From: Pseudomonas faucium
Lineage (GTDB): Bacteria; Pseudomonadota; Gammaproteobacteria; Pseudomonadales; Pseudomonadaceae
Assembly (NCBI RefSeq): GCF_021602585.1
Contig: NZ_BQIP01000001.1
Coordinates: 62,001 to 126,000, forward strand
DNA length: 64,000 nt
Reading direction: 5' to 3'
Under the pieces are notes generated by a model that saw nothing but the letters and a program-made list of their open reading frames with translations, searched no databases and was not told the origin of the DNA. Below are positions 53,886-62,320 of this stretch, piece after piece. Each line of letters begins with the position of its first letter. Position 1 is the first letter of the stretch. Made by a program: the position numbers and the translations under genes.

Positions 53886-56800
53886 ACCTGTCGGGCCCGT
53901 TCATTCGCCGGCCGGTGGCGACCATGCTGCTGAGCCTGGCGATCATGCTGCTCGGTGGCGTCAGCTTCGGCCTGCTGCCGGTGGCGCCGCTGCCGCAGAT
54001 GGACTTCCCGGTGATCGTGGTGCAGGCCAACCTGCCCGGCGCCAGCCCCGAGGTCATGGCCGCCACCGTGGCCACGCCGCTGGAGCGCAAGCTGGGCAGC
54101 ATCGCCGGGGTCAGCACCCTGACCAGCAGCTCCAACCAGGGCTCGACCCGGGTGATCATCGGCTTCGACCAGGGGCGTGACATCGACGGCGCGGCGCGCG
54201 AGGTGCAGGCGGCCATCAACGCTACCCGCAACCTGCTGCCCAGCGGCATGCGCAGCATGCCCACGTACAAGAAGTTCAACCCGTCCCAGGCACCGATCAT
54301 GGTCTTGTCGCTGACCTCGGACGTGCTGCAGAAGGGCCAGCTGTACGACCTGGCCGACACCATCCTGGCCCAGAGCCTGGCCCAGGTCATCGGGGTAGGG
54401 GAGGTGCAGATCGGCGGCAGTTCGCTGCCGGCGGTGCGCATCGCGGTGGAGCCGCAGCTGCTCAACCAGTACAGCCTGTCGCTGGACGAAGTACGCACGG
54501 CGGTGGCCAATGCCAACCAGCGCCGGCCCATGGGCTATGTCGAAGACCCCGAGCGCAGCTGGCAGGTACGCGCCAACGACCAGCTGGAAACCGCCAAGGA
54601 CTACGAGCCGATCGTGATCCGCCAGGCCAATGGCACGATCCTGCGCCTGTCTGACGTGGCGACCGTCACCGACAGCGTCGAGAACCGCTACAACAGTGGC
54701 TTCTTCAACGACCAGAGCGCGGTGCTGCTGGTGGTCAACCGCCAGAGCGGCGCCAACATCATCGAGACGGTCGACCAGATCAAGGCGCAGTTGCCGGCGC
54801 TGCAGTCGCTGCTGCCGGCCAACGTGCAGCTGAACGTGGCCATGGACCGCTCGCCGGTGATCAAGGCCACCCTCAAGGAGGCCGAGCACACCTTGCTGAT
54901 CGCCGTGGCGCTGGTGATCCTGGTGGTCTACCTGTTCCTCGGCAGCCTGCGCGCCTCGTTGATCCCGAGCCTGGCGGTGCCGGTGTCGCTGGTGGGCACC
55001 TTCGCGGTGATGTACCTGTGCGGGTTCTCGCTGAACAACCTGTCGCTGATGGCGCTGATCCTCGCCACCGGCCTGGTGGTGGACGATGCCATCGTGGTGC
55101 TGGAGAACATCTCCCGGCACATCGAGGATGGCCAGCCGCCGATGCGCGCAGCGTTTCTCGGCGCCAAGGAAGTCGGCTTCACCTTGCTGTCGATGAACGT
55201 CTCGCTGGTGGCGGTGTTCGTCTCGATCCTGTTCATGGGCGGCATCGTGCGCAGCCTGTTCCAGGAGTTCTCGATCACCCTGGCGGCGGCGATCATCGTC
55301 TCGCTGGTGGTGTCCTTGACCCTCACACCGATGCTCTGCGCCCGTTGGCTCAAGCCGCACCGGGCCGAACCGACCCGCCTGCAGCGCTGGAGCGACAACC
55401 TGCACCGGCGCATGGTCGGCGCCTATGACACCAGCCTGGGCTGGGCCCTGCGCCACAAGCGCCTGACCCTGCTCAGCCTGCTGGCGACCATTGGCCTGAA
55501 CATCGCGCTGTACGTGGTGGTGCCCAAAACCCTCATGCCGCAGCAGGACACCGGCCAGCTGATCGGCTTCATCCGCGGCGACGACGGCCTGTCGTTCAGC
55601 GTGATGCAGCCGAAGATGGAAATCTACCGCCGCGCCTTGCTCGCCGACCCTGCGGTGCAGAGCGTGGCCGGCTTCATCGGTGGCAACAGCGGCACCAACA
55701 ACGCCATGGTGCTGGTGCGCCTCAAGCCGATCAGCGAGCGCAAGCTCGACGCGCAGAAGGTCATCGAGCGCCTGCGCAAGGAAATGCCCAAGGTGCCGGG
55801 TGGGCGGCTGTTCCTGATGGCCGACCAGGACCTGCAACTGGGCGGCGGTGGCCGCGACCAGACCTCCTCGCAGTACCTCTACACCCTGCAGAGCGGCGAC
55901 CTCGCGGCCCTGCGCGAGTGGTTCCCGAAAGTGGTGGCGGCGATGCGCGCGCTGCCCGAGCTCACCGCCATCGACGCCCGCGACGGCTCCGGTACCCAGC
56001 AGGTGACCCTGGTGGTCGACCGCGACCAGGCCAAGCGCCTGGGCATCGACATGGACATGGTCACCTCGGTGCTCAACAACGCCTACAGCCAGCGGCAGAT
56101 CTCGACCATCTACGACAGCCTCAACCAGTACCAGGTGGTGCTGGAGATCAACCCCAAGTACGCCTGGGACCCGAGCACCCTGGAACAGGTGCAGGTGATC
56201 ACCGGCGACGGCGCGCGGGTGCCGCTGTCGACCATCGCCCACTACGAGAACAGCCTGGCCAACGACCGGGTCAGCCACGAGGGCCAGTTCGCCTCCGAGG
56301 ACATCGCCTTCGACGTTGCCGAAGGCTACAGCACCGACCAGGCCATGGCCGCGGTGGAGCGGGCGGTGGCCAAGGTCGGCCTGCCCGAGGAAGTGATCGC
56401 CAAGCTTGGCGGTACCGCCAATGCCTTCGCCAAGACCCAGGAAGGGCAGCCGTTCATGATCCTCGGCGCGTTGGTGCTGGTGTACCTTGTGCTGGGCATC
56501 CTCTACGAAAGCTACATCCACCCGCTGACCATCCTCTCCACCTTGCCCTCGGCCGGGGTCGGCGCCTTGCTGGCCTTGTACGCCACGGGCGGGGAGTTCA
56601 GCCTGATTTCGCTGCTGGGCCTGTTCCTGCTGATTGGCGTGGTGAAGAAGAACGCCATCCTGATGATCGACCTGGCGCTGCAGCTGGAGCGCCACCAGGG
56701 CCTGACCCCGGAAGAGTCGATCCGCCGCGCCTGCCTGCTGCGCCTGCGGCCGATCCTGATGACCACCCTGGCCGCCATCCTCGGCGCCTTGCCGCTGCTG

Positions 56801-56989
56801 CTCAGCAGTGCCGAGGGCGCCGAGATGCGCCAGCCGCTGGGCCTGACCATCATTGGCGGGCTGGTCTTCAGCCAGGTCCTGACCCTTTACACGACGCCGG
56901 TGGTGTACCTCTACCTCGACCGCCTGCGCCACCGATTCAACCGTTGGCGCGGCGTGCGCACCGACGCCGCCCTGGAAACTCCGCTATGA
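53882..56989 (+). CDS. mdtC: RND efflux pump subunit MdtC/MuxC
   Basis: A 1035-residue RND pump, paralogous to the preceding protein and with the same landmarks: [20 protein letters not shown] in the fourth segment and [16 protein letters not shown] near the end. The two differ enough to be an old pair and not a recent duplication. Its stop overlaps the start of the outer-membrane channel gene (ATGA), so the four genes are one transcript with coupled translation. Confidence 0.92.
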   Translation: MNLSGPFIRRPVATMLLSLAIMLLGGVSFGLLPVAPLPQMDFPVIVVQANLPGASPEVMAATVATPLERKLGSIAGVSTLTSSSNQGSTRVIIGFDQGRDIDGAAREVQAAINATRNLLPSGMRSMPTYKKFNPSQAPIMVLSLTSDVLQKGQLYDLADTILAQSLAQVIGVGEVQIGGSSLPAVRIAVEPQLLNQYSLSLDEVRTAVANANQRRPMGYVEDPERSWQVRANDQLETAKDYEPIVIRQANGTILRLSDVATVTDSVENRYNSGFFNDQSAVLLVVNRQSGANIIETVDQIKAQLPALQSLLPANVQLNVAMDRSPVIKATLKEAEHTLLIAVALVILVVYLFLGSLRASLIPSLAVPVSLVGTFAVMYLCGFSLNNLSLMALILATGLVVDDAIVVLENISRHIEDGQPPMRAAFLGAKEVGFTLLSMNVSLVAVFVSILFMGGIVRSLFQEFSITLAAAIIVSLVVSLTLTPMLCARWLKPHRAEPTRLQRWSDNLHRRMVGAYDTSLGWALRHKRLTLLSLLATIGLNIALYVVVPKTLMPQQDTGQLIGFIRGDDGLSFSVMQPKMEIYRRALLADPAVQSVAGFIGGNSGTNNAMVLVRLKPISERKLDAQKVIERLRKEMPKVPGGRLFLMADQDLQLGGGGRDQTSSQYLYTLQSGDLAALREWFPKVVAAMRALPELTAIDARDGSGTQQVTLVVDRDQAKRLGIDMDMVTSVLNNAYSQRQISTIYDSLNQYQVVLEINPKYAWDPSTLEQVQVITGDGARVPLSTIAHYENSLANDRVSHEGQFASEDIAFDVAEGYSTDQAMAAVERAVAKVGLPEEVIAKLGGTANAFAKTQEGQPFMILGALVLVYLVLGILYESYIHPLTILSTLPSAGVGALLALYATGGEFSLISLLGLFLLIGVVKKNAILMIDLALQLERHQGLTPEESIRRACLLRLRPILMTTLAAILGALPLLLSSAEGAEMRQPLGLTIIGGLVFSQVLTLYTTPVVYLYLDRLRHRFNRWRGVRTDAALETPL

Positions 56990-58473
56990 CTTTTGCCCAG
57001 ACCCCACTTCACCGTGCCCTGCAGCTGCTGACTCGCGGGCGCGGCTCGCGCCTGGTCGGCGCCGGGCTGTGCGTGGCGCTGCTCAGCGCCTGTACCTTGA
57101 GCCCGGACTACCACCGCCCCGAGCTGAGCACCCCGGCGCAGTTCAAGCAGGCCGAAGGCTGGACCCAGGCCAGCCCGTCCGATGCCATCGCCCGTGGCGC
57201 CTGGTGGGAGGTGTACGGGGACAAAGGGCTCAATGCCCTGGTCGAGGAACTCAACCGCAGCAACCAGACCGTCGCCCAGTCCGAAGCCCAGTACCGTCAG
57301 GCCCAGGCGCTGGTGCGCAGTAGCCGCGCCTCGCTGTTCCCAAGCCTGGACCTGAGCGCGAGCAAGAACCGTTCGGCCCAGGGCACCGGCAGCTCCAGTT
57401 CCAGCTTGTCGAACAACAGCAGCGGCATTCGCAACACCTACAACGCGCAGCTGGGCGTGAGCTGGGAAATCGACCTGTGGGGCAAGCTGCGCGAGACCCT
57501 CAACGCCAACGAGGCGAGCGCTGAAGCGAGCTTTGCCGACCTGGCCGCCATCCGCCTCAGCCAGCAGTCCGAGCTGGTGCAGAACTACCTGCAGCTGCGC
57601 GTGATCGACGAGCAGAAGCGCCTGCTGGAAGCCACCGTGGCGGCCTACCAGCGCTCGCTGCGGATGAACGAAAACCAATACCGCGCCGGGGTTGCCGGCC
57701 CGGATGCGGTCGCTCAGGCGCGTACCCAGCTCAAGAGCACCGAGGCCGACCTGATCGACCTGATCTGGCAGCGCGCGCAGTTCGAGAACGCCATTGCCGT
57801 GTTGCTGGGCCGGGCGCCGGCGGACTTTGCCCTGGCCGACAGCAAGAACATCCCGGCCTTGCCGCCGATTCCCGTCAGCCTGCCGTCGCAACTGCTCGAA
57901 CGGCGGCCGGACATTGCCTCGGCCGAACGTAACGTGATGGCGGCCAACGCCAACATCGGCGTGTCCCGCGCCGCCTACTTCCCGGACCTGAGCCTGAGCA
58001 TGAGCGGCGGCTATTCCAGCAGCAGCTTCAGCAACTGGATCGAGTTGCCCAACCGCTACTGGTCGGTGGGCCCGCAGCTTGCCTTGACCCTGTTCGATGC
58101 CGGCAAGCGCAGCGCCGAAGTGGACCGTACCGTCGCGGTGTACGACCAGACCGTGGCGCAGTATCGCCAGACCGTGCTCGATGGTTTCAAGGAAGTGGAG
58201 AACTACCTGGTGCAACTGAAGGTGTATGCCGACGAGGCCGGGGTGCGTCAGGAAGCGCTGGATGCAGCCCGTGAATCGCTGCGCCTGACCGAGAACCAGT
58301 ACCGCGCCGGGCTGATCGGCTACCTGGATGTGGTGAACGTGCAGACCACTGCGCTGAGCAACGAGCGCAGCGTGCTGAACCTGCTGCAGGGGCGCTTGGT
58401 GGCCAGTGTGCAGCTGATTGCCGCGCTGGGCGGTGGCTGGGACGCAGAACAGGCGTTCGCCCAGCAGCAATGA
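56986..58473 (+). CDS. opmB: Outer-membrane efflux channel (NodT/OpmB family)
   Basis: A 495-residue TolC-like lipoprotein. The lipobox is LLSACTLSPDY near residue 36, and the family landmarks include ARGAWWEVYGDKGLNALVEE, LGVSWEIDLWGKLRET and LLERRPDIASAERNVMAANA. It gives the RND pumps an exit through the outer membrane, as OpmB does for MuxABC. Having its own channel in the operon is typical of Pseudomonas but not of E. coli MdtABC. Confidence 0.9.
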   Translation: MTFAQTPLHRALQLLTRGRGSRLVGAGLCVALLSACTLSPDYHRPELSTPAQFKQAEGWTQASPSDAIARGAWWEVYGDKGLNALVEELNRSNQTVAQSEAQYRQAQALVRSSRASLFPSLDLSASKNRSAQGTGSSSSSLSNNSSGIRNTYNAQLGVSWEIDLWGKLRETLNANEASAEASFADLAAIRLSQQSELVQNYLQLRVIDEQKRLLEATVAAYQRSLRMNENQYRAGVAGPDAVAQARTQLKSTEADLIDLIWQRAQFENAIAVLLGRAPADFALADSKNIPALPPIPVSLPSQLLERRPDIASAERNVMAANANIGVSRAAYFPDLSLSMSGGYSSSSFSNWIELPNRYWSVGPQLALTLFDAGKRSAEVDRTVAVYDQTVAQYRQTVLDGFKEVENYLVQLKVYADEAGVRQEALDAARESLRLTENQYRAGLIGYLDVVNVQTTALSNERSVLNLLQGRLVASVQLIAALGGGWDAEQAFAQQQ

Positions 58474-58509
58474 GGCCCCCCGCAATCTCTGAAGTCTCCT
58501 ACCCCCCCT

Positions 58510-58599
58510 GTGGGAGCCGGCTTGCCGGCGATGAGGCCCGAACAGGCTGACCGAATCCGCCTGCTCCGGCCCATCGCCGGCAAGCCGGCTCCCACAGGT
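58510..58599. repeat. Inverted pair of REP elements
   Basis: A forward copy (58510-58540) and an inverted copy (58569-58599) lie after the efflux operon and before the MHYT regulator gene. Confidence 0.84.
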
Positions 58600-58712
58600 C
58601 GGCCCGGTTTATTGGATCCATTCCCATTCGCAAAAACCCCGTGCGTTTCGCCAAAGCTTGAGTACAATCGTCAGTTTTTCCGGGGCCCCCTGTCCCGACG
58701 CTGGAACTCCCA

Positions 58713-60806
58713 ATGCTCACCGGTAGCTACTCCTTCTCGCTGGTCCTGATCTCGCTGTGCGTGGCCATCCTGGCGTCCTACACCGCCCTCGACCTGACCG
58801 GCCGCATCGCCACGGCCAAGGGCCGGGCGGTCTACCTGTGGATGAGCGGCGGGGCGCTGGCCATGGGCATCGGCGTCTGGTCGATGCACTTCATCGGCAT
58901 GCTTGCCTTCAGCCTGCCGATCGACCTGGGCTACGACATCGGCCTGACCGCGCTATCGCTGCTGATTGCCGTGCTGTCGTCCGGTTTTGCCTTGTGGCTG
59001 GTGAGCCAACCGAGCCTGCCGATGCTGCAACTGGCCTTCGGCGCCCTGATCATGGGCGCGGGCATCAGCTGCATGCACTACACCGGCATGGCGGCGCTGC
59101 GCATGCTGCCGGGCATCGACTACGACCCGACGCTGTTCGGCGCCTCCCTGGCCATAGCGGTCGGCGCCTCGGCGGCGGCCTTGTGGATCGCCTTCCGCCT
59201 GCGCCAGCACACCCCGTATGTACGCCAGGTCCGCGGCCTGGCGGCGGTGCTGATGGGCATTGCCATCGTCGGCATGCACTACACCGGCATGGCTGCAGCG
59301 AATTTCCCGGTAGGCAGTTTCTGCGGCGCCCTGGGCGCTGGCCTGCAGGGTGATGGCCTGGTCTACCTGGTACTGATCACCACCCTGGCGGTGCTGGCGG
59401 TGGCCTTGCTGACCTCGGTGCTGGACGCCCGTCTGGAAGCCCGCACCGCAGAGCTGGCCCGCTCCTTGACCCTGGCCAACCAGGAACTCACCCAGCTGGC
59501 CCTGCACGACACCCTGACCGGCCTGCCCAACCGCACGCTGCTGTCGGACCGCATCGAGCAGGCCATCGGCAAGGTGGCGGAGCAGGGCGGTTGTTTCGCC
59601 CTGATGTTCATCGACCTGGACGGCTTCAAGCCGGTCAACGATGCCTTCGGCCACCATGTCGGCGACCTGCTGCTCAAGGCCGTGGCCGCGCGCTTGCGCG
59701 GCCACCTGCACAGCCAGGACACCCTGGCGCGCATCGGCGGCGACGAATTCGTGCTGTTGGTTGAGCTGCAGGAGCCTGACGACGCCATGGACGTGGCAGT
59801 CAAGCAGGTCAACCTGGTGTCGAGAGCATTCCGCGTCGCCGAGCACGACCTGCAGCTCACGGCCAGTCTGGGGATCGTGCTGTACCCCGGCAATGGCCAG
59901 GACCAGCTCGAACTGCTGCGCAACGCCGACGCCGCCATGTACCACGCCAAGAGCGCCGGCAAGAACGGCTACAGCTTCTTCGACGTGTCGATGAACAGCA
60001 ACGCCCGCCAGCAACTGCAGTTGCTGCAGGATTTGCGCATGGCCCTGGAGCAGCGCCAGTTCCGCCTGCATTACCAACCCAAGTTCGACGCCCAGGCCTG
60101 CACCCCGATCGGTGCCGAAGCCTTGCTGCGCTGGGAGCACCCGCAGCATGGCCTGCTGCTGCCCGACCGCTTCATCGGCCTGGCGGAAAAGACCGGGCTG
60201 ATCATCCCGATCGGCGAGTGGGTGCTCGATGAAGCCTGCCGGCAGATGCGTCACTGGCTCGACCAAGGCCATGAGCACTGGCGCATGGCGGTCAACCTGT
60301 CGGCCATCCAGTTCTGCCACGCAGGCCTTGTCGACAGCGTCGCCCGTGCCCTGCGCGAGAACGGCCTGCCGGCCAACCAGCTGACCCTGGAAATCACCGA
60401 AACCACCGCCATGCATGACGCCGACGCCAGCCTGACGGTGCTGCAGCGCTTGTCCGACATGGGCGTGGACCTGTCGATCGACGACTTCGGCACGGGTTAT
60501 TCGAGCCTGATGTACCTCAAGCGCCTGCCCGCCAACGAACTGAAGATCGACCGCGGCTTCGTGCGCGACCTGGAGCAGGACAGCGACGATGCCGCGATCG
60601 TCTCGGCGATCGTGGCGCTGGGGCAGGCGCTGGGGCTACGGATTGTCGCCGAGGGCGTGGAAACCGACCGGCAGCAGGACTTCCTGACCCGGCTGGGCTG
60701 CGATTCGCTGCAAGGCTATTTGCTGGGGCAGCCGGTGCCGGCAGAGCGTTTCATGGCAAATCTGCAGTCATTAGCGGATTGCTCGGAAACATTGACGGTC
60801 AACTGA
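58713..60806 (+). CDS. MHYT-GGDEF-EAL cyclic-di-GMP signalling protein
   Basis: A 697-residue membrane protein with an N-terminal MHYT sensor (MH near 58 and MHYT at 121-124 and 188-191, spread over about seven segments), a GGDEF domain (GGDEF at 342-346) and an EAL domain (EAL at 469-471, later DDFGTGYSS and EGVE). Both active-site motifs look intact, so it could make and degrade cyclic di-GMP. The inhibitory RxxD site before GGDEF reads HSQD (333-336), so product inhibition may be lost. MHYT domains are proposed to bind copper and sense a gas. Its end overlaps the PheS-like gene tail to tail by 8 bases. Confidence 0.92.
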   Translation: MLTGSYSFSLVLISLCVAILASYTALDLTGRIATAKGRAVYLWMSGGALAMGIGVWSMHFIGMLAFSLPIDLGYDIGLTALSLLIAVLSSGFALWLVSQPSLPMLQLAFGALIMGAGISCMHYTGMAALRMLPGIDYDPTLFGASLAIAVGASAAALWIAFRLRQHTPYVRQVRGLAAVLMGIAIVGMHYTGMAAANFPVGSFCGALGAGLQGDGLVYLVLITTLAVLAVALLTSVLDARLEARTAELARSLTLANQELTQLALHDTLTGLPNRTLLSDRIEQAIGKVAEQGGCFALMFIDLDGFKPVNDAFGHHVGDLLLKAVAARLRGHLHSQDTLARIGGDEFVLLVELQEPDDAMDVAVKQVNLVSRAFRVAEHDLQLTASLGIVLYPGNGQDQLELLRNADAAMYHAKSAGKNGYSFFDVSMNSNARQQLQLLQDLRMALEQRQFRLHYQPKFDAQACTPIGAEALLRWEHPQHGLLLPDRFIGLAEKTGLIIPIGEWVLDEACRQMRHWLDQGHEHWRMAVNLSAIQFCHAGLVDSVARALRENGLPANQLTLEITETTAMHDADASLTVLQRLSDMGVDLSIDDFGTGYSSLMYLKRLPANELKIDRGFVRDLEQDSDDAAIVSAIVALGQALGLRIVAEGVETDRQQDFLTRLGCDSLQGYLLGQPVPAERFMANLQSLADCSETLTVN

Positions 60807-61929
60807 GCCTGTAACCGCCGCCAACGGCGCCTTCATGGAGTGCGGCTTGTAGTTCTTCATAGAGTTCATTGGCCTCCAGTGCGGTGATAGACCGGGAGCA
60901 GTCACGCAATTCTATGCCCAGCAGTACATTCTCCTGACCAGGCAGCAGGCCTAACCGCTGTTTGGCCTGTTCAGGAAGTGCCGTCTCTGGCCAGCGGCTT
61001 TTGACCACCACTTGTTCTATCCAATCCGCCCTGTTTCCTGCGGCCGCCATGATCTTTTCGGTGATGCTTTCCACGCTCTGGGCGGGGGCCATGGCCAATG
61101 AAATGTCTCGGCAAGTGGAGGGTAATCTGGAGATTTCTTTCCAGGGCATCAGGTTTAGCATTTGGGCCTGAGCTTTGGGGTGTGGGTCTCTGAGTAATCG
61201 GATGTCTGGGATGCCTTTACGCAGCATGACCAGCCTATCAAGGCCCATGCCCAGAGCCAGGCCTCCATGGCAATGTGCATCGATGTTCAGTCGTTCGAGC
61301 AAAGAAGAGGCGATGCGCCCGCACTCCAGGACCTCCACTGCGCGATCAGGCGCAAGGACGTTAACTTCGATTCCGCCTTCGGTGTAGTGGTGTGGGCTAG
61401 GTGCGTGTGCCCAGGCCATCTCGGGCACTGCTGATTCGATAATGTCTCCTACCAACTGAAGTAAACGCTCTGCGGTTGCTTGCTCGCGGTCGCAGAGTAG
61501 CCATAGGTCCATCTGATGCGGCTCTGCGCAATGCCAGCGATCACGCGTATCTCTGCGAAATGTGATGCCTGGCGCCGCTATCAATAGCTGTTCCCCTGGG
61601 CGTCGCATCGACGCAGCTTCCTGCAAAGCGCAGGGTATGCTGCTTGTAGTTTGTGTTCGAAGCAGGCGCTCTGAAGTTACCCAGCGGGTATGCGCACTGC
61701 CCAACGTCACTTCGTCTGATGAATAGCCAAGCAGGCCGTAATTTTCTTCGGCCGTCACCACGCGCGGCCCGGTAACGATATTGGCATCTGGCCAGCCTCG
61801 GTGCTTGAGTTTGCTCAGTAACTCTTGCAATAAAAGGTTGATTGCATGAGGTGTTGGCGTGTCGAGGGTGAGGTCGGGTATTTCCAATGCCGCTTCAAGC
61901 TTTTCTTTACTAATTAATAGTTTGTTCAT
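60799..61929 (-). CDS. srmL: Single-chain PheS-like ligase with C-terminal FDX-ACB domain
   Basis: A 376-residue protein built like mitochondrial PheRS: a class II aminoacyl-tRNA synthetase core related to PheS, then an FDX-ACB domain (about residues 265-376, beginning at LPSTCRDISL). Core landmarks are LLRTQT (89-94), motif 2 with FRRD and HQMD (117-141), and motif 3 GLALGMGLDRLVMLRKGI (223-240). The N-terminal coiled coil of bacterial PheS is missing. The PheS segment FPF that holds the phenylalanine ring is replaced by H180-H181-Y182, so another substrate is likely. From memory, protein catalogues call similar Pseudomonas proteins PheS-related mystery ligase SrmL. It is divergent from a 31-residue peptide gene and an M29-like gene. 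GC is lower than in the neighbours. The ATG at 61929 is chosen; a TTG at 61992 is possible. Confidence 0.82.
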   Translation of the reverse strand: MNKLLISKEKLEAALEIPDLTLDTPTPHAINLLLQELLSKLKHRGWPDANIVTGPRVVTAEENYGLLGYSSDEVTLGSAHTRWVTSERLLRTQTTSSIPCALQEAASMRRPGEQLLIAAPGITFRRDTRDRWHCAEPHQMDLWLLCDREQATAERLLQLVGDIIESAVPEMAWAHAPSPHHYTEGGIEVNVLAPDRAVEVLECGRIASSLLERLNIDAHCHGGLALGMGLDRLVMLRKGIPDIRLLRDPHPKAQAQMLNLMPWKEISRLPSTCRDISLAMAPAQSVESITEKIMAAAGNRADWIEQVVVKSRWPETALPEQAKQRLGLLPGQENVLLGIELRDCSRSITALEANELYEELQAALHEGAVGGGYRLS

Positions 61930-62166
61930 TACTTCAGGGTTCCGTGTAAGGCGGGAGCAAGCAACCCTAAGTCCAAAGGCTTCATGTGGCAATGCAGCAT
62001 TGGAAAAAAGAAGTTTCTGTAGGAAGCTTCCTTAATTGCAGTGCTGCGAAAAGTCCTACGGAAATTACCTACTTGTGCATGTTACAAATTTTTCATTGCT
62101 GCTGACCTGTAATGGAACTAAAAAAGGAAGTGCCCACTTCGGGCTTAATCAAAAGGAATCTTGAAT
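61930..62166. promoter_or_regulatory. Divergent promoter region of the ligase-peptide island
   Basis: This AT-richer region of 237 bases separates the ligase gene from the peptide gene. It contains a GGAAGCTTCC palindrome near 62020-62033 and a small hairpin (GCCC 62132-62135 with GGGC 62141-62144) before the peptide's ribosome site. No confident -35/-10 pair can be named. Confidence 0.4.
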
Positions 62167-62262
62167 ATGGAAAACAAACCTCTGGCGGGTCTTATGCGGG
62201 TCATGAGCGGGTCCGATAATTTTGGCTGGGCGCCACTAGTTTGGGCGGATCCTGATATCTGA
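62167..62262 (+). CDS. 31-residue peptide, possible ligase substrate
   Basis: A short open frame starts at an ATG with AAAAGGA upstream (AAGGA at 62153-62157, 9 bases before). The product is 31 residues: it starts MENKPLAGLMRVMSGS and ends FGWAPLVWADPDI. It has no signal peptide. The tail is rich in Trp, Asp and Pro (W21, W26, ADPDI), a kind of C terminus that could serve as a modification site. A hairpin follows 8 bases after the stop, as is common when a small precursor must be made in excess over downstream enzymes. It lies between the divergent PheS-like ligase and the M29-like gene. That it is translated and is a substrate are inferences. Confidence 0.6.
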   Translation: MENKPLAGLMRVMSGSDNFGWAPLVWADPDI

Positions 62263-62270
62263 CCGAAATA

Positions 62271-62291
62271 GGCGGGGTGCATCACTCCGCC
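62271..62291 (+). terminator. Hairpin between peptide gene and M29-like gene
   Basis: GGCGGGGTG (62271-62279) pairs with CACTCCGCC (62283-62291), with one G-U pair and a CAT loop, followed by the T-rich TTCTGTTCT. It may act as a partial terminator that raises peptide levels over the downstream protein. Confidence 0.65.
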
Positions 62292-62320
62292 TTCTGTTCT
62301 CAATGAGACCTGGAGTCGTT

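Noticed and set aside
53816-56932. Minus-strand open frame of over 1000 codons opposite mdtC
   Set aside because: It is the antisense shadow of a conserved RND pump gene, with a composition typical of reversed GC-rich codons.
60799-61929. The PheS-like gene as an ordinary second phenylalanyl-tRNA synthetase
   Set aside because: It lacks the PheS N-terminal coiled coil and a PheT partner and has altered pocket residues, although this option is not fully excluded.
62112-62219. Alternative 35-codon frame overlapping the peptide gene (starts MELKKEVPTSG)
   Set aside because: It has no ribosome binding site and is out of frame with the better supported 31-codon frame, which has AAGGA at the right distance.
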